Shown: positions 22,190 through 32,841 of the stretch, piece after piece
Position numbering within the stretch: position 1 is the first letter of the stretch
Layout of the letters: every line of letters begins with the position of its first letter
Source: Doryteuthis pealeii
Taxonomy: Eukaryota; Mollusca; Cephalopoda; Myopsida; Loliginidae
Assembly (NCBI GenBank): GCA_023376005.1
Contig: CM042157.1
Location: 53,444,827-53,508,826, forward strand
Direction: 5' to 3'
DNA: 64,000 bases
Notes under the pieces: generated by a model
Told to the model about the DNA's origin: nothing
The model's input: the letters and a program-made list of their open reading frames with translations, nothing else
Database searches by the model: none
Program-made: the position numbers and the translations under genes

Positions 22190-24029
22190 GAAATAAGAGC
22201 AAGGACTAATAAGAACGCAGATATTGCTGTTATAAGGAAAGGTACACAAGGCGAATATATTTATATATTCGGGTTAATAACTTTTATTGGTGCAATATAT
22301 GAAATGTAAGTTAAGTGTCCAAAATGCTTGTGTAAGAGTTCGTAAAGTTCATAGTAAAGTTAACAAAGACGTTCGCTCGGCGGGAAATATTATAATGTAA
22401 GAGACAAAGGTACTTAGCTCTATAGAATTGTATTCTGTAATTCTTTCTTGTTGTAGTAGTCTGTTGAGTTGTCAGTTTGCCTGTTCTGCTGATTTCCAGG
22501 TCTGACCCTGTCCGGAGTTGAAGCTGTTCTTTTCGGGCAGCTGCCTCATCCGTATAATTTGTCTGGTCTTATCCCTCTGGGTGCTTAGACTAAAAGCTGT
22601 AGCTGACCTTAATTCGACCGCTACTAAAACTGATCTCACCTCAGTGCCTGCCGATTCTGTTCTTATGATTTTTAGGGCTCTACCCCCTGGCGTCTGGACT
22701 TCCAGGAACTGATTAAGGGGCAGATAACCCAAATTTTTTATAGTACCAAGATATTGCAAAACCTTTTACTCACCCTTGTATTTTAGGTAGGGTCTCTGGT
22801 AAACTGCTGTGAGTCACATTGATGGTATTTAAGCTTAAATAAGGCGTTTTGCGAGTTATGAAAACTAGAAAAAGTCTTCTTTTCCCATCTTTTTAACCGG
22901 AAGCGCCTCAAGATCTTCCGGTATCAAGAAACATCGCGTGGGGTCAGTTGAAGTGTTGCATCGTCATCTAGCAATCTTGTCTCTTTCAGACGGCGGTTTT
23001 TCTTCTCATCGCTATCTTTCAACCACACGCGGTTTGATGTTCTTCTTTACTGGGATGAATAACTAATATAACATCTTTTATGTGCACACTTAACTTTATT
23101 GATCTATGACGTCTTTTACACATATTTGTAAGTCGGGAATTAGCCGGACCATAGATGGAAATCTGTTTCATTCAGTGGTTCTGGGTTAACTGATTAATTT
23201 TCAAGCGATTTTTCTAAACTTCTAGAATCCCTCGGTCACATGATTGAGATTACCCTTAAATATCATTTCCTGTCAATTAAACTTCCGTTTTTGGAACAAT
23301 TGTTTATACCAAATAAAAGATTCAGTCAATCTATTATTTAACGGAAGCATCGTGTTCACAAATTCTTCAAAAATCTTGAGTCGTCGAGAGATTTTTTCCC
23401 GAGTCATGTATTCCTCTATCCATGGGGGGTGAATGTTTTAGATTGAAACTCTTCAACTTCACGCAAAAGGGCCCATTGTGTCCCCTAAAGAAGATGGGTA
23501 GTGGGGTAGGTGAAAATCTGCAATTTCCATCGGTTACAGTGCTAAACTGCAATACAGCTGACTGAATATGCATGTGAGTAAATTTCTGTGAGTATATCAA
23601 ATATTAAAAAAAGAAAAAAAAAGAAAAGAAAAGAAAAACAGCAAAAAACAAAACAGAAAACAACAAAAACAAACAAATAAAAGACAAAAACAAGTAAAAA
23701 AACAAACAAACAAACAAACTAAAAACAACATGATATGAATAAAAATAAGAAAAAATGAATCTTTAATTAGATACTCAAGTTTTAGGAAATGTCTTAGACG
23801 ATCCGAGGATGCGTTAGGTTCCAGTTGTAACAGCTGTCCATGATGATATTGATGCTTCTATTTAAGAAGGAATAAACGGTTTTAATTAGCATTTCATAGT
23901 TAAGAGTGGTCCATGATGATATTGATTTAGAAAGGAGTGAAGTTTGAACCCAACACTAAAAAAATGATAATTCAGTTGCAAATTGTAATGGAAATTGATT
24001 TATTTTCTAAGAGTATTTTATGTGTATTG
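22190..24029. other. No feature recognised
   Basis: Includes an A-rich (AAAC)n-like tract at 23,600-23,730. The two antiparallel frames at 22,472-22,759 have no motif I recognise. Confidence 0.45.
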
Positions 24030-24395
24030 CTCTAATAAAAACCGTACAACTTGTGGTGAGGTTCCAAATCTAGAGCTCTAGGGAGCGTGGAGTACTCGTT
24101 CATTGCCATTACTGCCAGGTCCACTCTGACCCAGAGTGGCAGTAGTTATTTGGGTTCCATGTATGGGTCAAATAGATCTATTTGCAAATTATTTGTATAA
24201 GAAAGGAATACCTGATATAACTGTTTGTAAAAAAAACAACAACGAACAAAAACAAACAAAACAAACAAAAATACAAAAAACCCTTAAGAAACAACTGTAC
24301 AAAAAATTATAAATAATATAATATTGATATACAATGTACACAATTCCCTAACCTCTTGGAATAAAATAATCCCAGACGGGTTGAAATGTTAAATC
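24030..24395 (-). repeat. Repeat family R1, nearly complete copy
   Basis: Minus-strand order matches 573-885 and 38,030-38,270: 'gttgatt..aacatttcaacccgtctggg', AT-rich middle, 'tgacccatacatggaaccc', 'ctgccactctgggtcagagtggacctgg', 'ggttccaaatctagagctc'. Confidence 0.8.
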
Positions 24396-24653
24396 AATCG
24401 CATAAGCAAGCAATAAAAGCGTCACTATGTCGTGCAGTTTTTGCCGGATTTCTTTGGCGGCAAAGAAATACGCGACGTTGCGGCACACTTATTCTTTTTT
24501 TAAATTGTCTTTTTTTCTTTCTTTTTTTTTTTTAAGGGAAGACACTGGAAAATTGGTGAACACATCTTAGCGCTAAAATGAAAGGCCCCTTGGCAAGACT
24601 TTGATATAGCGTATGGAAACTGTAGCATAGATTAGGAACACATTAACAGCCAT

Positions 24654-24659
<6 letters not shown>

Positions 24660-24720
<61 letters not shown>

Positions 24721-24789
24721 AGTTTGTTGGATTGAGTGAATCTCGCGCCTTTGATAAATCTCTGGCCCATGCCATCAAAGAGATGGCAA

Positions 24790-24855
<66 letters not shown>
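24660..24855 (+). repeat. (GA)n and (AT)n microsatellites
   Basis: GA 24,660-24,720 and AT 24,793-24,855, separated by about 70 bp. Confidence 0.97.
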
Positions 24856-24857
<2 letters not shown>

Positions 24858-24859
24858 AC

Positions 24860-25267
24860 GTGTCTTTGTAGGTAATAAGTATGTACATACTTAGTTGAAA
24901 GTAGATGTGTCTATGGGCATGTATTGGTTGAATATTTTTTAGAAGTGTAGATATTCGTACTGGTGCTTTTATAAAGTACAAAGACTTAGCTGTCGCCACA
25001 AAACAAAATACTTTTTATAAAGCTTTTATTTCTGGTCATTGGTACAAAATGAAATAATGTTATGCATCGATATAAGCATCTCCCCCTAAAAAAAACAAGA
25101 AAAACCAACAAATAAAAATGAAAAAAAGTTGCCCATTAAAAAATCTTTAAATATAAATGCCACTTCTATTGAAACTTTTATTAATAATCTAATACTAGCA
25201 AATCTGGCTCTCGTTATTACTATTATTTATTTTGTCACATCCGTACTAACTGGTGACCTTCAATTAA
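24860..25267. other. No feature recognised
   Basis: Unassigned AT-rich sequence. Confidence 0.5.
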
Positions 25268-25382
25268 GTCCTGTGCACTTCACCTGGTCTAATAGTTAGC
25301 AAGCTAGATTAGTAGACCATTGTCCGGGAATTCGATTCTTACTTGGTACCCCATACTTCTGGAATTGTGCCACAACTAAGCT
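25268..25382 (+). repeat. tRNA-derived SINE family 2
   Basis: A-box-like 'ctggtctaatagttagcaagctag' followed by 'ggaattcgattcttacttggtaccccatac'. Confidence 0.6.
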
Positions 25383-25605
25383 ATGTTTAATGAATATCCC
25401 TCAGCTTTACGGGACTTCTCAGCTGTCTGTTGGGTCTTCCTCGGTTCTCCGATTCCTTCAATCTCTTTTCCAGTTTCAAGAGGATTAATAATTGCTATGT
25501 CACCTTTTTCAGCTCACGGACAAAGTCTAGTTTTTCGTTTTCCTTTCTTTTTTAATCTGTGATCTGCTGAAATTAATAAGTTTCTTCCTTTTTATTAACT
25601 AAAAC

Positions 25606-25606
<1 letters not shown>

Positions 25607-25651
<45 letters not shown>

Positions 25652-26855
25652 TACTTCTTTTGAGTTTTCACATCAGCATTAGCTGATGGCCTTTCACTGG
25701 AGTCTGAGTGACAGCAAGTCTCCTCAGGTCTCCAGGACTCTTCTGAGTATTCTGGCTGATTGCAGCAGTGCAGTGTTCTGAATGGTTTCAATCCTTCCTC
25801 TGATATCCAAACTTTCCAAGCTCTTTTCTAATCCTTTTGGGACTGTTCCAAGTGCACCAACTACAATTTATCACTTTCACATTCATATTCCATAATTTTT
25901 TTCATTTCTCTGGCAAGGTCCAGATATTTGTCCATTTTTTAATTTCCCTTCATCTTCACTCTGTGATCTGCTGGCACTGCAAAATCCACCAGTTGACAAG
26001 TTCTTTCTTTTTTGTTGATCAACACTAGGTCTGGCCTTCTTGCTGGGATAAGGTGATCCGTTTTTATTTCAAAGTCCCAGAGAATTTTATGCGTTTCGTT
26101 CTCAAGAACAGATTCTGGTTTATGCATATACCATTTTGTTGTGTGGTCAAAATGAAATTTTTTGCATAATTCCCAGTGGATCACCTTCCCAACCCAGTCA
26201 TATCTAGTTTTGTATTCCCGTTGTGCTAGTTTGCTACATTTGCAGAGTATATGGTTTACAGTCTCATCTCTATTACATTTACTATTTTGTTGGGTCTTAT
26301 CAATTTTCGCTTTGATATAGTTTGTCCTTATGGCATTATTTTGTGCAGCAATTATAAGTGATTCAGTTTCTCTTTTGAGGTTTCCCTTTCTTAACCATGT
26401 CCAATTTTTTTATGTGCAACCTCTTCTATTTGTCGTTTGAAGAGTCCATATTGTTGTTTTTCTTCCCATTTTTGTTTTTTAGTCTTTGTTGTTTTTCTGT
26501 TTGTCATCTGTTGCTCCTACTATTGTTGGCCGCTATAAGTAGTTTGTCTTTGCTCTTTCTTGTATAATCTTCAAGTTGTTGGATTGTGGTTTCTACGCAT
26601 TCCTCTATGTTGGCAAGACCTCTTCCCCCTTCCTTTCTTGACACATTTAATCTATCTCTATCATCTCTAGGGTGGAGAGCCTTGTGCATTGTCATTAATT
26701 TTCTAGTTCTTTGGTCAATCTGTCTGAGTTCTTCTTTTGTCCATTTTAAGAATGGTCCCGAGTATCTTATAATGGAGACAGCCCAGGTATTGATTCCTTT
26801 AATCAGATTTCTGCTATTAAGTTTGGTTTCTAGAAGTTTTCTAGTTCTCCTGAGA

Positions 26856-26856
<1 letters not shown>
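25607..26856 (-). mobile_element. Dong/R4-like LINE remnant with RLE domain and (AAT)n tail
   Basis: Minus strand, 5' to 3'. The 26,504-26,850 frame carries the post-RT region (INTWAVSIIRYSGPFLKWT, KLMTMHKALHPRDDRDRLNV, EGGRGL). A second piece (about 26,400-26,180) has WTWLRKGNL, ETVNHILCKCSKLAQ (part of a CCHC-type motif with its first CxxC block damaged) and GKVIHWELCKKF. The 25,939-26,184 frame then has the restriction-like endonuclease signature: RRPDLVL, 12 residues, VDFAVPADHRVK, i.e. PD-X(n)-D...K. Known: R2/R4/Dong/NeSL-type LINEs carry CCHC plus C-terminal RLE, and Dong inserts into TAA repeats. The element ends in (AAT)n at 25,607-25,650. It is 5' truncated and frameshifted, hence dead. 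Confidence 0.75.
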
Positions 26857-26899
<43 letters not shown>

Positions 26900-27300
26900 C
26901 ATACTCATTGCGAGTTTTCCCCACAAGTAGTAACTGGTGGCCTTCACTGAAATCCTAGAGACAACAAGTCTCCTCAGTTCTACAGGACTCTTCTAAGTAT
27001 TCTAGCCGATTTTAGTAGTGTTGTGGTCTAGAGAGTCGAAATTATTTCTCAGATTTCCTGTTCCTCCAGTTTCTTATCCAGATTCTTGGGGATTGTTCCA
27101 AGTATCCATGCTATAACCGGTATTACTGTAAATTCATATTCCACAACTATTTTTTTAGCTTACCGGTAAGGTCTAGCTATTTATCTATTTTTTTCACTTT
27201 TCTGTGATCGTGTGGAATGGTAATGTCTACTCGTTGATACGTTCATTTTTTCTCTTGTTGATTGCAACAAGGTATTGTCTTCTGGCCCACGTTTTTTTTT
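26857..27300 (-). mobile_element. Second Dong/R4-like LINE 3' fragment with (AAT)n tail, upstream and in tandem
   Basis: The (ATT)n at 26,857-26,899 is followed (toward higher coordinates) by 'agttttccccacaagtagtaactggtggccttcactgaaatcctagagacaacaagtctcctcag', which matches 25,665-25,740, the 3' end of the first copy. Homology continues to about 27,250. The downstream copy's 5' end therefore sits directly in this copy's (AAT)n tail. Confidence 0.75.
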
Positions 27301-28010
27301 TAAGGAGCATAATTATATATGTTGAAGCAATGTAAAATGAGAAATGTAATTTCCTCTCAAAAATGAATATAAAAAACAATTCATACGTGACGTGTGTAGA
27401 AAGGTACTTCATGGCATGAACGTGTGTGTGAACTTTCTAAAGCGTATGAAAGTTTGTGAGAGACTGGCATATTTGAGAAAAGTAATTTTTCGTTGTCTTG
27501 CTGCATGTATGAAAATAAGCTGATGTGTACTGTGTAATGCCATGTTCAATACACCACCAGGTCCATTGAAAGGAAAAATGGACAAAGACAAGTCCTTGCA
27601 TATAACTATGAACATGTTGTAAAGAAAAAGAGTATCAAACATTTGCACCTTTTCCCTTTATACTAGGTTCTATTGCTATGGTAATGCTTTGGTATCGCCA
27701 TCTAACGGTCGTTAGTAGAACTCTTTGAAAACAAGGGAGATGATCCTGCATTTATATTTCAATGTTTAGTTACTTTTTTAAAAAACCACATTCCTATGGC
27801 AGCGAGTAACAGCACTTATTGGAGACTATAATAAAGAATGATCCACTTCTGGAATTGAATCACTAGGATCAGTGTATGCTTTTATAATGATCCAATACAT
27901 CCCTGCCAAGGCGACACAAGTTCAAATCCTAGATGAGGCATTTAGCGCATTATTTATCCCTTATGCTTTTCTACACTTGATATACTTTTGCGTCTTGTCG
28001 ATTTTCGCTT

Positions 28011-28012
<2 letters not shown>
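27301..28012. other. No gene recognised
   Basis: 'aaggcgacacaagttcaaatcctagatgaggca' near 27,910 is a worn tRNA B-box/SINE-like stretch. The remainder is unassigned. Confidence 0.4.

Positions 28013-28064
<52 letters not shown>
28013..28064 (+). repeat. (AT)n microsatellite
   Basis: About 26 AT units. Confidence 0.97.
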
Positions 28065-28066
<2 letters not shown>

Positions 28067-28430
28067 CAAGTCTAGGAGAAGGAAAAGTGAATTCAAACCA
28101 GCTTTACTCCGCTTAAAAATTGCCCTTTTATCGCATCCTATCTGTGATGGAAGGATGGGGGTAAATACATACAAAAGCACAAACTTTGTTACGTGGCTCT
28201 AGAACTTGATCTTCTGAAGACAGCGATCTCTAAAGTTGTCCACGAGAAGTTGGGATATCAGAAAATGTCATCTGAAAGCAACTGACTGAAAAACAATTGA
28301 CTTGACACCATGTTCTTCAAGGAGTGTATTTTTGCCCTCTCGTACCGATATCACAAGCCAGCTGTACTCCGCTAAAAACGACCCTTGTGTCTCATCCTAA
28401 TGTGGTGGAGGAGTTAAGTAGATAAACGCA
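28065..28430 (+). repeat. SINE family 1, two 3' fragments
   Basis: 'aagtctaggagaaggaaaagtgaattcaaaccagctttactccgcttaaaaattgccctttt.tcgcatcc' at 28,066-28,160, and 'caagccagctgtactccgctaaaaacgacccttgtgtctcatcctaatgtggtgg' at 28,350-28,410, are two copies of the same 3' region. Confidence 0.6.
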
Positions 28431-28907
28431 TAAGCATTTAAACGGATAAAAATTCTGACTTCCGTCACTCGTAACCTGAAATTGACATAATTCTCAAAAT
28501 TTCCCTATCATTTTTTTCTTAACTCCTTAATTCAAAAATAATAAAAACATAACAGATGATCAAATAAACCCAATTGATCAAAACATAAATAAACTTGCTA
28601 TTACTTGATACGCGGTTAATGTTACGAACACTCCATTAGTCGTATGAGCAGCAGCAACAGGAGCAGGAGCAGACGCAAGAGCAGCGAGGAGGCTTGGTAT
28701 TTGAGGAAATGGAATTATTTTCATTGACTGGTTCATCAATGGAAATAAGTTCAAGGATGATATTGAAGGAATTGAGTTGTGAGTCATTTGCAAAGCATTT
28801 ATAAAAATAGTCAAGAAAGATGAACCCTCAAATTCTAATCAGACCAAATAAAATCATGGAAGACCAATGAAAGGATCAATTTAATAAAGCAATTGTACAT
28901 GCGCTTA
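28431..28907. other. No feature recognised
   Basis: AT-rich sequence with a small GCAGCAAC/GAGCAG-rich stretch near 28,645-28,690. Confidence 0.45.
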
Positions 28908-28934
28908 CACACACACACACACACACACACGCAC

Positions 28935-28992
<58 letters not shown>
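28908..28992 (+). repeat. (AC)n-(AT)n microsatellite at the 5' edge of the gypsy remnant
   Basis: AC followed by two AT tracts. Confidence 0.95.
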
Positions 28993-28997
<5 letters not shown>

Positions 28998-29130
28998 AAG
29001 TATTCCAAAAAGGTGTTTTTTTTCTTTTTTTTCACAAAAGAAAACCCAACAGCAACTCCATGAAGTTTAAGGCCTGGAAGAATACCAAACGTACGAAAAC
29101 TTCTCAGAAGGAGACGAACCAGAACAGGTA

Positions 29131-29470
29131 ATGAGCAAAATTGGAACAATAAGCTCCAGCAGCAGAACCATACACTCGATTTACAAGTATACAGACAAAA
29201 TATTTGCATGCATCACAATAAACGGATGCCACAGAATAAAGATCAAAGTGGACACAGGGGCAGACACATGCATCCTAACAGAAAACCAAATGAGGCTGTT
29301 ACCATTTAAACCTGAAATAAGGAGGACACACACAATACCGAAGGGATATGGCGGATCAAAAATAAAAGACATTGGGGCCACTGACCTTAAAATAACACAC
29401 AGGAACAGAACAATAACAAGATTTGAAATTGCAAGTGCACCCCAGGCAGCCCCTCTATCCTTGGATGCAG
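29131..29470 (+). pseudogene. Gypsy pol: retropepsin-like aspartic protease (broken)
   Basis: Residues 40-46 of the local frame read VDTGADT, the retropepsin DTG catalytic motif (codons at about 29,248-29,268). The flap region is PKGYGGSKIKDIGAT. The conserved closing motif ILGCRQAQELG is only reached by changing frame near 29,445, so the protease is frameshifted close to its C-terminus. Acidic sequence upstream (29,065-29,130) is probably the end of gag or a linker in the same frame. In a live element the protease would process Gag-Pol in the virus-like particle. Confidence 0.88.
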
Positions 29471-29474
29471 GCAA

Positions 29475-30440
29475 GCACAAGAACTAGGAATCATCTCAGT
29501 CAGCCTAAATGAGATTGAAAGACAGGGCACAACAGGACTGAAAAAACTGGACAAAAAGGACCAGGTGGAAAAACACAGAATCTGTTTCAACAAGATAGGA
29601 TGTTTTACAGGGAGGAAATATCACATAAATTTTGTAGAAAATCCCAGGCCAGTGATACACTCACCCAGATCAGTCCCAATACATATCCTCCCACTATACA
29701 AATCACAGTTGGAGAAAATGGAGCAGGAGGACATCATAGAGGAAGTCATAGGCCCAACGGACTGGGTAAATTCGATAACATATCGAATAACAACAGGCAA
29801 GGATAGAACATCCAAGATCAGGCTCTGTTTGGACCCCAGAGACCTAAATAAAAACATAAAGAGGGAACACTACCCAACAAAAGCCCTAGATGAGCTACTG
29901 CCTCTGTTACACGGAAAGAAGTACTTTAGTGTAATAGACGTAAAAAAGGGTACTGGCACCAAGAACTAGACCATGAATCAAGCCTGCTATTCACCTTCAA
30001 CACACCGTTCGGAAGATACAGATTCAAACGTCTACCATTTGGATTAACAGTATCCCAGGACATATTCCAATGCAAGCTAGACACAGTTTTCTGCGGAATT
30101 AAAAACATCACGGGCATAGTGGATGATATTCTGGTAACAGGAGAAACAGAAGAGGAACACGACATAGCCATGACCAAAGTCTTGGAAAGGGCTAAAAAGA
30201 ACAACATTGGATTTAATGCTGACAAACTCCAATACAAGCTGAAAAAGGTGAACTTCTTCGGCCACATAATCTCAGACCAAGGAATATCACCCACAGAAGA
30301 CAAACTTTAAGCCATCAGGGACATTCAACTCCCAAAGAATGCGAAGGAACTCCACACATTGATGGGTATGATCGCGTACCTCAATAGGTTTTCCGTTAAA
30401 TTATCGCAGATGACCGCACCACTCCGAGAACTAATAAAAA
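29475..30440 (+). pseudogene. Gypsy pol: reverse transcriptase (broken)
   Basis: The first piece (to 29,944) has the finger motif RLCLDPRDLNKNI and the palm A motif FSVIDVKKG. After a frame change at about 29,945 the next piece has PFGRYRFKRLPFGL (motif B region) and GIVDDILVTG, the YxDD-type catalytic motif as VDD, near 30,115-30,135. It continues with FNADKLQYKLKKVNFFGHIIS to a stop at 30,308, then in the same frame LHTLMGMIAYLNRF and APLRELIKK (thumb/connection). Catalytic aspartates are still encoded, but not in one frame. Confidence 0.9.
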
Positions 30441-30441
30441 A

Positions 30442-31114
30442 ATGTGCACTTCCAATGGCAGCAACACCACCAAAAAAGCCCTGGAAGCCATAAAATCAGA
30501 AATATGCAAGGCACAAATAATAAGTTATTATGACACAGACCCCAACACTACCACAATCCTACAATGTGATGCCAGTACTCTAGGAGTGGGGACATGGGTT
30601 AGACAGATTGACCAAATGGGTGCTGAGAAAATAGTAGGAATGGCGTCAAGATGCCTGACCCCAACTGAGTCAAGATACTTAAACATAGAAAGGGAATGCC
30701 TGGCAGTCGCATATGGCCTGCAAAAGTTTGAGTATTTCCTTCTAGGGCGAAGGGTAACAATGGAAACAGACCACTCGCCACTGGAACAAATATTCAAAAA
30801 ATCTAGCAGAGGCACCATCAAGACTCCAACGATTCATCATGAAATGCCTAAGGTTTGATATCCAAGTCAAATACAGGCCATGGAGAACAATCCCAGTAGC
30901 AGACGCCATATCAAGGATATGCCTTAAGGAAAATAGGAATGAGGCACCACAACAGCACAGTGTCAGCTTCATCACAACGAACACGAAAACAATGAACACA
31001 GAACGGATAAGAGAGGCAATCACAGCTGACCCAACAATGAGCCTGTTAAAGGACACAATATACAAAGGATGGCCAGAATACAGAAAACAATGCCCAACAA
31101 CACTGTGGAAGTAC
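30442..31114 (+). pseudogene. Gypsy pol: RNase H and integrase-linker (broken)
   Basis: The RNase H domain lies at 30,442-30,795: ILQCDASTLGVGTWV (first catalytic Asp), then CLTPTESRYLNIERECLAV (Glu-containing helix), and VTMETDHSPLEQIFKK (catalytic TDH). A frame change at about 30,800 follows, then FDIQVKYRPW...VADAISR, the conserved gypsy tether motif whose usual Gly is Trp here. The frame runs to a stop at 31,115 that replaces a Trp codon. RNase H would degrade the RNA template during reverse transcription. Confidence 0.88.
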
Positions 31115-32275
31115 TGAACATTCAGATGTGACCTCATCCTGGAGGATGGATTAATCCTCAAGGGGACAGAATAGTAATCCCAGAAGCGCTGAGACCCTCA
31201 GTCCTCGAAACACTACACACAGGCCACCAAGGAGAAACAAAATGCATTCTATTGGCTAGGGAGTCTACATTCTGGCCAGGGATAAACCAAAGCATCAGAA
31301 ATATGGTAAAAGCATCTACCATATGCAGCAAGTACCAACCAGCACAACCCAAACTACAACTGATGCAGCCAGACCTCCCCACACACCCCTGGGAAACAAT
31401 AGGCACGGACATATATGAGCAAGATGGATGCAAATATCTCCTGGTGGTAGACTACTACTCAAGGTTCCCAATCATCAAGACACTTCCGGACACATCGGCC
31501 TCCACTGTCTGCGAGCAATTCACTAGCAGAATATGGGTTGCCTGAAACCATCATGTCTGACTGCAGCTCACAATACATAAGTGAAAGGTTTAAAAAGGAA
31601 TGCCACGACTCCAATATAACCTTGAAAACCAGTTCACCATACCACCATCAAGCAAATGGAGTAGCGGATTGAACTGTAGGAACTATCAAGGCCCTATGGA
31701 AGAAGGCCCAGGAGGAAAGAAAGTGCCCATACACAGCATTATGGATGTACAGAACGACCCCAATAAATAACAACATGCCATCCCCATATGAACTACTGTT
31801 CGGCAGAAAACCCAGAACAATGCTGCCTACAGCAAAGGGGAGCCTACAATCACAACACCCTGAAAGGGACACACACCTTCAAAAAAATGAACGCAACCAA
31901 ACCAAACAGAAACAAAATTATGACAGACATTCCAGCCAGGGAAAAGAAATACTGGACATAATGGAGCCAATCTATGTAAGGGACACTATACATAACATCT
32001 GGATACCTGGCACTGTCCTCAACAGGCCCAAACCCAACAGGGAGTCAAGGACATACCTAATAAACGTCAGAGGCAAGGTATACCAAAAAACAAGAGAACA
32101 CCTCAAACCAAAACCAACCACAGACATAACCAACATACCAAGACAAGAAGTACCACCTACACCACCCCACATAGAAACTACACAGATAAGGGAGCTTATA
32201 ACAATGCCTACAGCAAACAAAAAACCAAACACACTAGCAGAAATTCCTGCTGAACACCCAAATACATCAAGATGA
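31115..32275 (+). pseudogene. Gypsy pol: integrase (broken, key residues altered)
   Basis: The zinc-binding HHCC region has LHTGHQG near 31,210, but the second cysteine of CxxC is Tyr (ICSKYQ). The catalytic core starts GTDIYEQ with the first Asp, then VVDYYSRFPI. A frame change at 31,525 precedes PETIMSDCSSQY with the second Asp. The third catalytic position, in PYHHQANGVAD followed by a stop, is Asp instead of Glu. The C-terminal region (31,745-32,275) has LWMYRTTP, SPYELLFGRKPR and GTVLNRPKPNRESRTYLI. At least three independent lesions make it non-functional. Confidence 0.9.
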
Positions 32276-32481
32276 AAACAACCCACATCAACTGCACCGA
32301 GACAATACCAGCTGCAGAGTTACACAACACGGTCAGGAAGAACCACTAAGGTACCTGAAAAATACAAGGACTAATTCACACACACATATGCACAAAAAAT
32401 AAAATAAAAAATAAAATAAAGTAAAATAGAACAAAATAATCCAAAACAATACAAACAATCTGGAAAAAACAAAACAATCAT

Positions 32482-32643
32482 TCAAAAGGGGTGTGTGTCA
32501 TAATATGGTCTAAGGGAAATAACCAGGATCGTATATAAACTTTCATGTAAAAAGATAATAAAGGAATACGACACTTCCTGTCTATGATTCACTAATGTGT
32601 GCCTTGTTTATCCTTTCTCTCTTTCCTCATACTAACTGTTACA
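32482..32643 (+). repeat. Polypurine tract and 3' LTR of the gypsy element (about 150 bp)
   Basis: The purine-rich 'caaaaggggtg' (32,483-32,493) abuts TGTGTGTCATAATATGG. The LTR runs to ...AACTGTTACA at 32,643, giving TG...CA ends. Inside are a TATA-like GTATATAAAC (32,531-32,540) and an AATAAA signal at 32,557-32,562, with a pyrimidine-rich 3' part. The exact first base is ambiguous among the TG repeats at 32,492-32,497. Short LTRs of this size occur in some animal gypsy lineages. Confidence 0.75.
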
Positions 32644-32769
32644 ACCGTAAATTAACACACCTAGTATAGATTAATCTATTCATTCATTAGTTCTTGTGGA
32701 TTGGGCTTTCAGGCCAACGATGACACTTCATGCATTGATGCTCTTCTGGATGCAGCATGTTCAATAGTA

Positions 32770-32841
32770 TGGGAAGCTTCAAATGATAAGAATAAGAAAA
32801 GACTTAAGTCTTTTCTTATTCTTATCATTTGAAGCTTCCCA
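32770..32841. repeat. Perfect 72-bp palindrome without spacer
   Basis: Left arm 32,770-32,805 (starts TGGGAAGCTTCAAATGATAAG) and right arm 32,806-32,841 are exact reverse complements with the centre at GACTT/AAGTC. It lies about 125 bp beyond the gypsy LTR. The minus-strand frame at 32,779-33,015 merely reads through it. Confidence 0.97.

Larger units (their letters stand above)
29041..32643 (+). mobile_element. Ty3/gypsy LTR retrotransposon, 5'-truncated and inactivated
   Basis: Domain order protease, reverse transcriptase, RNase H, integrase (Ty3/gypsy order, integrase last), then a polypurine tract and one 3' LTR. The gag gene and 5' LTR are missing: coding similarity begins at about 29,065, close to an (AC)n/(AT)n array. 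At least six frame changes (near 29,445, 29,945, 30,450, 30,800, 31,165, 31,525) and at least three in-frame stops (30,308, 31,115, 31,669) break pol. No 5' LTR copy was seen upstream, so age cannot be estimated from LTR divergence. Confidence 0.93.

Noticed and set aside
22472..22759. 95-residue minus-strand frame as a host exon
   Set aside because: No domain or motif recognised and an antiparallel open frame overlaps it; not enough to support a gene.
29181..31433. Several long minus-strand frames across the gypsy element
   Set aside because: Shadow frames opposite the pol coding strand.
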